Positions 32,214 to 40,837 of a DNA stretch of 60,000 bases are shown piece by piece. Numbering within the stretch: the first letter of the stretch is position 1; the number at the start of each line of letters is the position of its first letter. The position numbers and the translations under genes were made by a program. Source of the stretch: Adiantum capillus-veneris. Taxonomy: Eukaryota > Streptophyta > Polypodiopsida > Polypodiales > Pteridaceae. The notes beneath the pieces are model-generated. The model ran no database searches. It was not told the origin of the DNA and saw only the letters and a program-made list of their open reading frames with translations. The stretch spans positions 17,962,478 through 18,022,477 of the forward strand of contig CM043961.1 in NCBI GenBank assembly GCA_014529385.2, in the 5' to 3' direction.

Positions 32214-33681
32214 TGTAACCGGCCTGTTCAATCCAAAAAGGGCGGTAGACTTTACTTTAAACCTTGATTTAGCTTTCACCCATTATTAGTCGTCTATTTT
32301 ACCTGTACTTTCAAGACACAACAAAGGGGAGAGGGATACAGGCTGCTAGATTGCACCTGTATGAGTAGACGGACACCAGATTGGCCCCTAACTTAGGCGC
32401 CCCTTTCGGTATTTCTTTATTATTCAAAAGAGGGAATAAACGCTGTGGTTCCTACAAGCTGCCCCGCACAAACTCGGCTGAATTTCCACTGTTCCAGCCC
32501 GATTTCGGCAGCATAACTGTACTAGAACCCTTCACGGTCAGTATTCCCACGCATTGACCGACGCATACGGGCACTTTGCAAAACCTGGCGAGAATCTGCA
32601 GCACGCTGAATTCTCTGTTTTCAGCCCTGAAAATGCGCCAGATCACCTGTACAGCGGTCCCCTTGCGTCCCCGAACCTCCTGGGGGTATTAGGGTCCGTT
32701 TAGGGCCAAAACCCTAAACCTGCAAAAATACACAGCAGGCTGTAATTCACTGTTTCGGGCTCCGTTCCGCGTGCCGGTCGCATCCCTAGCAAGTCCTCGA
32801 GCTCCCGCACCTGTAGGGCTACTTGCCCTTTTGAATCGGACGAGATTTCTGGCGTGAAACCTCTCCGAATTCACCTGTACCTGCGGGGGGATTAGCCGCT
32901 AGCTAATCCAGTACCTGTGCAAGAGGCTCTTGCCTCGGCAATCGCGCATGAACCCACACAACTGTACATTGGTCAAATGAAGAGCCCACTAGAGGGGCAT
33001 AACATACTGCCAAAGGGGAGAGAGAGGGCAGTGCGTAGCGTGCAGGGCATCACTCCTGGCACCGCACTGTGCATAAGAGGGAAAGCAAGCACTCCATAGC
33101 TCTTAACCTGTGACAAAATCAGCAAATGAGCCCTTCTTCCCTTCAAATTCAGCGCCAACTCTCTCTTGCATTAGAAACTGCACCAGAATGTGCCACTTGG
33201 CACATTTACAAGCATTTTCCCGTTTCGGGGTTGCCGCCTAAAAATATCCCAACCGGTTGCCCAGTTGACTTCACGGCAGAGTAAGAAAATGTTCCCTTTG
33301 TCATTCCGGAGGTAATGACGCCAACACATTTTCAGGTCCCAAAATAGCAGTTCCCTAAATTTTAGGAGATGCTGCCATTGTATCTTTCTAGGTCATCCGA
33401 CCCTCTTTGTACACTGCGGCCACATCCAAAACTGAAATGTAGCCTCTGTAGCAAAGGATTCCACTTTGGCTAGTCAATGACCCCACTTGGCTAACCATAG
33501 TCCTTGTCCAACCTTAGTGCTCTCTTGCCCTCAGGCCTGGACTCCCTCTGGACAGTTCCACACTAGCTATGCAATGCAAGGCAGTTAGATTTCCCGAGGG
33601 GTGTTTCCAAAAAGTGAAAGTAAATAGATAATAAGAAAGAAATCAACAAAAAGGATAGATAGTAGTCACACGCTGGTGACA
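32214..33681 (-). repeat. Gypsy 3' LTR
   Basis: Plus strand TGTAACCGG to GGTGACA. It is the same length as the 5' LTR; the visible differences are T/C near 33347 and A/G near 33573. It carries GGCGCCCCTTTCGGTATTT at 32396-32415 (AATAAAGAAAT on the element strand). The frames inside it, at 32452, 32689 and 32917, are repeated in the other LTR and are not genes. Confidence 0.97.
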
Positions 33682-33694
33682 TACCCCCCTCTTG
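33682..33694 (-). promoter_or_regulatory. Gypsy polypurine tract
   Basis: On the minus strand AAGAGGGGGGTA directly precedes the 3' LTR start TGTCACC. It is the plus-strand priming site for second-strand synthesis. Confidence 0.85.
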
Positions 33695-34197
33695 AAATCT
33701 CAAACGTCCTCGTTTGCATCTATATCGTACATGCTTACTGTCAACACTGATGTATTCAACACCTCGTCGACTCATGTATTGCCTGCGTGTGAACCCTGTC
33801 CCAATGACATAGTGGTAGCTTCGCACTCTGCCATTGCTTTGAGTCACTAACTTTCCAATGACAAAATGGTAGCTGCACATCTTGCCACTGTCTTATAGTA
33901 CACGTTGGATCCCGTAACACTTTCGAGCATACCCAAACCGACAGTTTAAGAATGCAGTTACACATGTACTCTTCAATAGAAGCAATCACTGTATTCTTGA
34001 CAAACTGACAAGAAATACTCACTTCTATAGCACTAATCAAACTTTTGGACATTCCATAAGAGCAATTGCCAAACTGACAATCTGTACAGCTCTAACATTC
34101 ATGTAACAGGTATTTGATTTGAGCTCACGTTAAATACCATGTACATCATTTGTTTCAGAAGCCATTGCCACACTGACAATCCACTTAGCTTTGAAAC
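33695..34197 (-). other. Gypsy 3' untranslated stretch with short repeats
   Basis: About 500 bp between the pol stop and the polypurine tract. It has recurring phrases such as CCAATGACA..ATGGTAGCT..CACTCT and CCACACTGACAATC at 33800-33870 and 34060-34190. No gene is recognised. Confidence 0.6.
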
Positions 34198-37100
34198 TCA
34201 AGGGGTCAAGGTAGGTTGCAAATCGAAGGCTTCCAGGTAAAGTGATAATACAGTTGGTGACTCTGCAAGTTCACCTTCTTCCATCCACTTAGCATCCATT
34301 GGTGGATAGTTTCTGAACTTTACCAAGTAACGCCTAGCAGCCTTGCCTTTCACTTTCCTTTCTTTGTGTGCCAAAATCTGTTCAGGGACCAAGATCTCAT
34401 CAAGTTCCTCGACTTCCGGCTGATCTTCAGCTGGCATATCTTCTGGCACATCACCCACATAGGGTCTGAGAAGACTCACATGAAACGCATTGTGAATCTT
34501 CCAGCTGTCAGGCAATTTCAGCCTAGATGCAACATCACTGATTATGTCGCACACTTGAAAAGGCCCATAGTAACGCATGCTGAGCTTTGGAAACAGTCTT
34601 TCCTTGCCCTTCATCTTCTTTAACCTTGCCTTTTCAAAGCGTAAAAGCACCCAATCACCAAGTGAATATACCACTTCACGACGGTGACGATCAGCTGCTT
34701 TCTTTTGCTTTGCCTGAGTCCTTTCTAAGGCCACTTTGACCTTCTGGTACATTTCATCCATGTCCTGAACATACTTATCTGCTTCAAATATCTTGTCCTT
34801 TGTATGCAGTATGGGAGGAACTTTCTTGCCACCTTCAACTATCTCAAAAGGTGCCTTGCCAGTTGATGAATGCACTGTATTATTGTATGCATACTCCACC
34901 AATGGCAAATACTGCTCCCACTTTCCTTTATGCTCTGACACATAGCACTTCAGCAGATCTAGGACAGTAGAATTTGCCTCTTCTGACTGCCCATCTGTTT
35001 GAGGATGAAATGACGAAGAGAATTTGAGCGTGGTGCCCATATTCTCAAACAAACCTCTCCAGAACAAACTTGTCATGCGTGGATCACGGTCGCTAATAAT
35101 CGACTGTGGCATGCCATGATACTTGAAAATATTGCTCATAAACAAGCGTGCCATCTGATCTGGCTTTATCTTCTTCCTGACAGGAATAAAATGAGCCTGT
35201 TTGCTGAATCTGCAAATAATGGTCCAAATACCATCATTTCCTGTCTGCGTTCTCGGAAGATCAAAGATAAAATCCATAGCAATACTTTCCCATGGTTTAT
35301 CTGGAATAGGTAGTGGTTGCAATAACCCTGGTGCCTTTTGCCTGTCAAACTTGACCTTTTGGCATATTAGGCATTCTCGCACAAAGGCATCCACATCTCT
35401 TCTCAATGTAGGCCAGTAGAAGAATGTCTCAACCGCTTTAATTGTAGCATCGATACCACGATGCCCTGCATACGGTGGGACATGACTCTCTTCCATAACT
35501 TTGCGTCGCAATGGCTTTGTGACACACAATCTGCCATGCATCATCATGAACCCATCTTTGAGAAGATAGTGTTCATGACGTTGTCCATCCATTAGCTGCT
35601 CGAAGACCCTTGCAAAATCTTCATCATTTGCATACTGTTCTCTCATATCATCAAGTTCATGATGATAAGGAATCGACACAGCTGAAATTTGTGGCTTCCT
35701 TGACAAGGCATCAGCCACAACGTTCTTCTTGCCTTCCACATGCACAATCTGAAAATGAAACATGGACAAGATATTTGCCCATCGCATATGCTTCTCAGAT
35801 AACTTTGTCTGTGTCAAGAAGTATCGCAAGGTCTGATGGTCCGTTTGGACAACAAAGTCTGCACCTAGCAGGTAGTGTTTCCAACTTAAGAGCGCATGAA
35901 TCACAGCCAGTAACTCTTTCTCATAGACCTGCATGGTCATCTCTGGCCCTTGCAAAATTCTGCTCTCATAGGCTACTACCCTGCCATCTTGCATTAGCAT
36001 AGCACCAATGCTACTACCGCAGGCGTCGCACTGGACCACAAATGACTTCCTAAGATCTGGCAACACAATGACTGGATCTGAAGTCATCTTTTCCTTTAAG
36101 AGATTAAAAGCTGAAATCTCTTTCTGTGTCCATCTAAAGGTGACTGCCTTCTTTTGAAGAGCATGTAAAGGTGAAGCAATCTCAGCGAAATTTCGGATAA
36201 ACCTTCTGTAATAGGAGCATAGTCCCAAAAAGCTTCGGACATCATGCACCGTCTTCAAATTTGGCCATGACTTGATCGCTTCGACTTTTGCAGGATCCAT
36301 TCTGACACCGTCCTTTGAGACAATGTGTCCCAGAAAGTGAATCTCTTCCAGAAAAAACTCACTTTTCTTTGCATTGATGAGTAACCTATGACTGCGTAGC
36401 TCTTTGAACACAATGGCCAAGTGATGCCTATGCTCCTCTTCATTCTTTGAATAGACTATCATGTCATCAAAGAACGTACCAACAAACTGCTGGTGTGGAC
36501 GGAAAATTCTGTCCATCATCCTATTAAACGTAGCAGGAGCATTTGTGAGACCAAAGGGCATCACTAAAAATTCGTAAAGGCCAAACGTTGTTCTAAAAGC
36601 AGTCTTGTGCACATCCTCTGATCTAATGCGGATCTGATGATACCCACTCTTTAGATCTATCCTGCTAAACATAGCTGCTCCTTCTAATTTGTCCATAATA
36701 TCATCAATTCTAGGTATAGGAAACCTATTCTTGATGGTATTCTTGTTTAGTGCACGGTAGTCGATGCACATACGCCATGAGCCATCCTTTTTCTGCACCA
36801 ACAACACTGGAGAACAGAATGGAGATGAACTGGGCTGAATCAGCCCCTTTTCTAACAGCTCCTGTACTTGGCCCATTATCTCTTTCTGCTGAGCCGCACT
36901 AACCCTGTACGGAGGCTTATTTGGTGGGCTACTGCCTGGCACCAAATCTATCGCATGGTCCTCGGGTCTCTCTGGCGGTAATTGAGACGGTAATGAATCG
37001 GAAAAACAGTCACTATACTGTTGTAAAAACATTGACCTTTCTTTATCTAGCACAGATAAATTTGATTCATCACAATCTGACACTTCACGTGCAAAAACCA

Positions 37101-37941
37101 AGTACGCAAAAAGATGCTTTTTCATTACAGAAGTAATAGCAGAAGCTGATACAGTAGGAATAGACTCCCCTTTAAGCTTTACATCCAGAATGTGAGTCTT
37201 TCCCCTGCTCTGTACAGTGATCTTTTTGTTGTAGGCATCCATGATTCCCTGTACACGAAATAACCAAGGAATACCTAACAACACATCACATCCATCCAGT
37301 GGCATGATGTAAAATTCTTCAGCATCTACATAGGACTGGATATGTAGACGCAACTTTCCAATGATGGGTGTCACAGCCTCTGTATGGCCAGGACATGCCA
37401 AACCTGCCTCTGCTGTATACCCCATCTCTTCAGGTCTGATTCCCAACTTTGAAGCCAATTCTGGGGAAATAAAGTTGGCTTTGGCACCTGGATCAAAGAA
37501 GATAAGCACTGTTTGATCCCTAACCTTTCCCCATGCTCTGCAAAGCTCACTTGCATCTGAATTTGGCTTGTCGCCCACCATATCTGGCACTAGACCAGCC
37601 ATGGGCTTCTTTCCTTTCTTGTCTTCCTTGTCTTCAGAATCAGCTGGCCTTTTCTTTGTAGGACAGTTGTAAGCAATGTGGCCAGGCTGCTCACATATAA
37701 AGCATTTGTTCTCTGTCCTCAGGACCTTCTTTTGCTCTTCTGACTTGCGAGGAAAACGTCTTTTCCATTTCTTTGCAGGTCCTTTTTCTGATTCAGCCGT
37801 AGCTTTGTCTTTCCCTGCGTTGGCTGACTCCTGAGTCCCTTTAGGAGCCTCATTGGGAATGCTTCTTGGCTGAATTTTTCTTGCCTGATCCTGCCTTGAC
37901 GCCAGTGTTAAATTCACAATCTTCTCCCTTGAGCAAACCAT
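34198..37941 (-). CDS. Gypsy pol: protease, RT, RNase H, integrase, chromodomain
   Basis: 1,247 codons, open throughout. Order by residue: zinc knuckle CFICEQPGHIAYNCP (about 81-95); aspartic protease IFFDPGAKANFIS (about 150); reverse transcriptase FSRIDLKSGYHQI and FFDDMIVYS (about 420-490); RNase H VQCDACGSSIGAML, EKELLAVIHAL, VQTDHQTL and ADALSRK. The integrase has an HHCC domain (AGHRGIDAT, CLICQKVK) and catalytic D, D, E (IAMDFIFDLP, ISDRDPRM, TDGQSEEAN). A C-terminal chromodomain follows (EQILAHKERKVKGKAARRYL, VKFRNYP, AKWMEE). All expected catalytic residues are present. It overlaps the end of gag by 92 nt in the +1 frame, so expression may need frameshifting or a downstream start. 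Confidence 0.96.
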   Translation of the reverse strand: MVCSREKIVNLTLASRQDQARKIQPRSIPNEAPKGTQESANAGKDKATAESEKGPAKKWKRRFPRKSEEQKKVLRTENKCFICEQPGHIAYNCPTKKRPADSEDKEDKKGKKPMAGLVPDMVGDKPNSDASELCRAWGKVRDQTVLIFFDPGAKANFISPELASKLGIRPEEMGYTAEAGLACPGHTEAVTPIIGKLRLHIQSYVDAEEFYIMPLDGCDVLLGIPWLFRVQGIMDAYNKKITVQSRGKTHILDVKLKGESIPTVSASAITSVMKKHLFAYLVFAREVSDCDESNLSVLDKERSMFLQQYSDCFSDSLPSQLPPERPEDHAIDLVPGSSPPNKPPYRVSAAQQKEIMGQVQELLEKGLIQPSSSPFCSPVLLVQKKDGSWRMCIDYRALNKNTIKNRFPIPRIDDIMDKLEGAAMFSRIDLKSGYHQIRIRSEDVHKTAFRTTFGLYEFLVMPFGLTNAPATFNRMMDRIFRPHQQFVGTFFDDMIVYSKNEEEHRHHLAIVFKELRSHRLLINAKKSEFFLEEIHFLGHIVSKDGVRMDPAKVEAIKSWPNLKTVHDVRSFLGLCSYYRRFIRNFAEIASPLHALQKKAVTFRWTQKEISAFNLLKEKMTSDPVIVLPDLRKSFVVQCDACGSSIGAMLMQDGRVVAYESRILQGPEMTMQVYEKELLAVIHALLSWKHYLLGADFVVQTDHQTLRYFLTQTKLSEKHMRWANILSMFHFQIVHVEGKKNVVADALSRKPQISAVSIPYHHELDDMREQYANDEDFARVFEQLMDGQRHEHYLLKDGFMMMHGRLCVTKPLRRKVMEESHVPPYAGHRGIDATIKAVETFFYWPTLRRDVDAFVRECLICQKVKFDRQKAPGLLQPLPIPDKPWESIAMDFIFDLPRTQTGNDGIWTIICRFSKQAHFIPVRKKIKPDQMARLFMSNIFKYHGMPQSIISDRDPRMTSLFWRGLFENMGTTLKFSSSFHPQTDGQSEEANSTVLDLLKCYVSEHKGKWEQYLPLVEYAYNNTVHSSTGKAPFEIVEGGKKVPPILHTKDKIFEADKYVQDMDEMYQKVKVALERTQAKQKKAADRHRREVVYSLGDWVLLRFEKARLKKMKGKERLFPKLSMRYYGPFQVCDIISDVASRLKLPDSWKIHNAFHVSLLRPYVGDVPEDMPAEDQPEVEELDEILVPEQILAHKERKVKGKAARRYLVKFRNYPPMDAKWMEEGELAESPTVLSLYLEAFDLQPTLTP

Positions 37942-39259
37942 TGCCAGTGTTTGCTACCTCGATGAGCTGCGTCAAAGTAGTGACTTTTGTCTTCGTGCAG
38001 TACTTTCTCAATCCTTTAGGTAGGCCACAACAGTATTTTTCAATCTGTTCTGTCAATGGCACAAACCTATAGGAAGTTACTGGAAGTAGAGCTTTCCAAA
38101 ACTTCCGATTGTAATCATCCAGATTTCTGCAAGTGGCAGCATTAAGCTGATGCCATTCTGTCATGACATCTGCTTCAAAGTCATCAGATAACCATGCTGC
38201 TGCAAAAATCTGCTTGAAGTAAATCCATGTGGACGGAGCTTGCCCTTGAAGCAATAAAGTTGTCCACCATTGTCCCGCATACCCTGTCAAGAAAGTGGCT
38301 GCCTTGCGGACCTTTGAAGCCTCTGTAAAGTTTCCCCCTGCATAGGCCTTGTCAAACTGCTGGAGGAATGAAAGAGCCTTCTTCCTGTCATCAAACCCTG
38401 TAAAGGTCGTGAATGACACTCCTTTGCCACCTTCTTTGTACGGAGTTGGCCTCTCCAGCGGCGTTAAATTGTCATATGGAAGTGACTGAAACATGGGAAC
38501 ACTATTAGGGTTCATTTGTGTTCCTTGGCCGCTATTAACTTGACCTGGAAATGCCATATTTGGCTGCTGATTTGTAATTCCAGCCATACCAAAATTTGCT
38601 TGTGGCATCCCAAATTGTCCCTGTGTGCTCTGAAACCCTGGTTGCATACCCATGACACTGTACATGGGGTTAGGCATCATCGTTTGAGCACCCCCAAACA
38701 CTGTTCCTGGCGTGTAAAACTGATTTCCAGGTGCATGACCAGCCATGCTCTGGAATACGGATCCACCTCCAAAATAGCCAGGGTGTACTGAAGGTGGTGG
38801 GAAGACCTGTTGCATAGCCTGTAAGTTGCTTCCCTGCCCATTAGAACCAGCTATAGGCTGCTGAAAGGTGGCGGGCTGAACTGGTACAGCTTGAAAAACT
38901 GGCATCTCAGCCACCTGTTCTTGCACCTTAGGTATACGTTGTGGAGACTGCATGTTCTCCGTCAAGTGTACAGGTGTTTCCATTGACTGTGCGGTATGAA
39001 TCACCTGTGCTCGAGCCTTAACAGGCTTTTGAATATGATCCAGTGACCCAACTTGCTGAGACGGAACAGGAGGTTGCAGAAAGGCTAAAAACCTCGGATT
39101 CTGCATTACTTGTGTGAACATAGCCACAGCAGTAGCCAACTGGGTCCTGAATATATCGTCATCTGTCTGTGGTGGTCTTGACGACTCACCCACTTCATGT
39201 GTCTGTTGACCCTGTGAAGAGGAAACCTCTTCAGTCACATCATCTGGTCTGTCAGCCAT
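37850..39259 (-). CDS. Gypsy gag
   Basis: First in-frame ATG at 39259 (MADRPDDVTEE); 469 codons. The N-terminal 290 residues are Gln/Met/Pro/Gly-rich and low in complexity. The C-terminal half is a Retrotrans_gag capsid: FTTFTGFDDRKKALSFLQQF, YAGQWWTTLLLQGQAPSTW, FAAAWLSDDFEADVMTEWHQL and FVPLTEQIEKYCCGLP. The zinc knuckle is in the pol frame, not here. The frame ends KKNSAKKHSQ at 37850. It forms the capsid in which reverse transcription occurs. Confidence 0.93.
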   Translation of the reverse strand: MADRPDDVTEEVSSSQGQQTHEVGESSRPPQTDDDIFRTQLATAVAMFTQVMQNPRFLAFLQPPVPSQQVGSLDHIQKPVKARAQVIHTAQSMETPVHLTENMQSPQRIPKVQEQVAEMPVFQAVPVQPATFQQPIAGSNGQGSNLQAMQQVFPPPSVHPGYFGGGSVFQSMAGHAPGNQFYTPGTVFGGAQTMMPNPMYSVMGMQPGFQSTQGQFGMPQANFGMAGITNQQPNMAFPGQVNSGQGTQMNPNSVPMFQSLPYDNLTPLERPTPYKEGGKGVSFTTFTGFDDRKKALSFLQQFDKAYAGGNFTEASKVRKAATFLTGYAGQWWTTLLLQGQAPSTWIYFKQIFAAAWLSDDFEADVMTEWHQLNAATCRNLDDYNRKFWKALLPVTSYRFVPLTEQIEKYCCGLPKGLRKYCTKTKVTTLTQLIEVANTGNGLLKGEDCEFNTGVKAGSGKKNSAKKHSQ

Positions 39260-39349
39260 AATTGCAATTCCCTGTGTCTGGTCTATGATCCCTTGTGTCT
39301 TCAAGCCCAAAACTGACCAAGGCTCACTTCTATGGGAAAAAGTGATTTA

Positions 39350-39367
39350 GTCCCGTCGATGGAACCA
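39350..39367 (-). promoter_or_regulatory. Gypsy primer-binding site
   Basis: On the minus strand the sequence TGGTTCCATCGACGGGAC follows the 5' LTR directly. It begins TGG, as expected for pairing to a tRNA 3' CCA, but is not the initiator-Met site. I could not assign the tRNA. Confidence 0.7.
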
Positions 39368-40835
39368 TGTAACCGGCCTGTTCAATCCAAAAAGGGCGGT
39401 AGACTTTACTTTAAACCTTGATTTAGCTTTCACCCATTATTAGTCGTCTATTTTACCTGTACTTTCAAGACACAACAAAGGGGAGAGGGATACAGGCTGC
39501 TAGATTGCACCTGTATGAGTAGACGGACACCAGATTGGCCCCTAACTTAGGCGCCCCTTTCGGTATTTCTTTATTATTCAAAAGAGGGAATAAACGCTGT
39601 GGTTCCTACAAGCTGCCCCGCACAAACTCGGCTGAATTTCCACTGTTCCAGCCCGATTTCGGCAGCATAACTGTACTAGAACCCTTCACGGTCAGTATTC
39701 CCACGCATTGACCGACGCATACGGGCACTTTGCAAAACCTGGCGAGAATCTGCAGCACGCTGAATTCTCTGTTTTCAGCCCTGAAAATGCGCCAGATCAC
39801 CTGTACAGCGGTCCCCTTGCGTCCCCGAACCTCCTGGGGGTATTAGGGTCCGTTTAGGGCCAAAACCCTAAACCTGCAAAAATACACAGCAGGCTGTAAT
39901 TCACTGTTTCGGGCTCCGTTCCGCGTGCCGGTCGCATCCCTAGCAAGTCCTCGAGCTCCCGCACCTGTAGGGCTACTTGCCCTTTTGAATCGGACGAGAT
40001 TTCTGGCGTGAAACCTCTCCGAATTCACCTGTACCTGCGGGGGGATTAGCCGCTAGCTAATCCAGTACCTGTGCAAGAGGCTCTTGCCTCGGCAATCGCG
40101 CATGAACCCACACAACTGTACATTGGTCAAATGAAGAGCCCACTAGAGGGGCATAACATACTGCCAAAGGGGAGAGAGAGGGCAGTGCGTAGCGTGCAGG
40201 GCATCACTCCTGGCACCGCACTGTGCATAAGAGGGAAAGCAAGCACTCCATAGCTCTTAACCTGTGACAAAATCAGCAAATGAGCCCTTCTTCCCTTCAA
40301 ATTCAGCGCCAACTCTCTCTTGCATTAGAAACTGCACCAGAATGTGCCACTTGGCACATTTACAAGCATTTTCCCGTTTCGGGGTTGCCGCCTAAAAATA
40401 TCCCAACCGGTTGCCCAGTTGACTTCACGGCAGAGTAAGAAAATGTTCCCTTTGTCATTCCGGAGGTAATGACGCCAACACATTTTCAGGCCCCAAAATA
40501 GCAGTTCCCTAAATTTTAGGAGATGCTGCCATTGTATCTTTCTAGGTCATCCGACCCTCTTTGTACACTGCGGCCACATCCAAAACTGAAATGTAGCCTC
40601 TGTAGCAAAGGATTCCACTTTGGCTAGTCAATGACCCCACTTGGCTAACCATAGTCCTTGTCCAACCTTAGTGCTCTCTTGCCCTCAGGCCTGGACTCCC
40701 TCTGGACAGTTCCACACTAGCTATGCAATGCAGGGCAGTTAGATTTCCCGAGGGGTGTTTCCAAAAAGTGAAAGTAAATAGATAATAAGAAAGAAATCAA
40801 CAAAAAGGATAGATAGTAGTCACACGCTGGTGACA
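39368..40835 (-). repeat. Gypsy 5' LTR
   Basis: 1,468 bp, near-identical to 32214-33681. It lies at the right because the element is on the minus strand, and it is followed by the duplicated GGATG. Confidence 0.97.
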
Positions 40836-40837
40836 GG

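Larger units (their letters stand above)
32214..40835 (-). mobile_element. Ty3/gypsy chromovirus, nearly pristine, inserted in copia integrase
   Basis: 8,622 bp with two 1,468-bp LTRs (32214-33681 and 39368-40835) that I find to differ at only two positions. Target duplication GGATG is at 32209-32213 and 40836-40840. It reads on the minus strand: 5' LTR at 39368-40835, primer site left of it, gag, pol with chromodomain, polypurine tract, 3' LTR. Both long frames are open and catalytic residues are present. It is therefore a very recent insertion and a candidate autonomous element. The chromodomain places it among plant chromoviruses; the subfamily was not determined. Confidence 0.97.

Noticed and set aside
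32452-33158. Several 60-64 codon frames with exact twins at 39606-40312
   Set aside because: They lie in the gypsy LTRs, and the identity is due to LTR duplication. No motif or codon signal supports coding.
34366-36002. Plus-strand frames of 65-130 codons opposite gypsy pol
   Set aside because: Antisense shadows of the 1,247-codon pol frame, with no motifs of their own.
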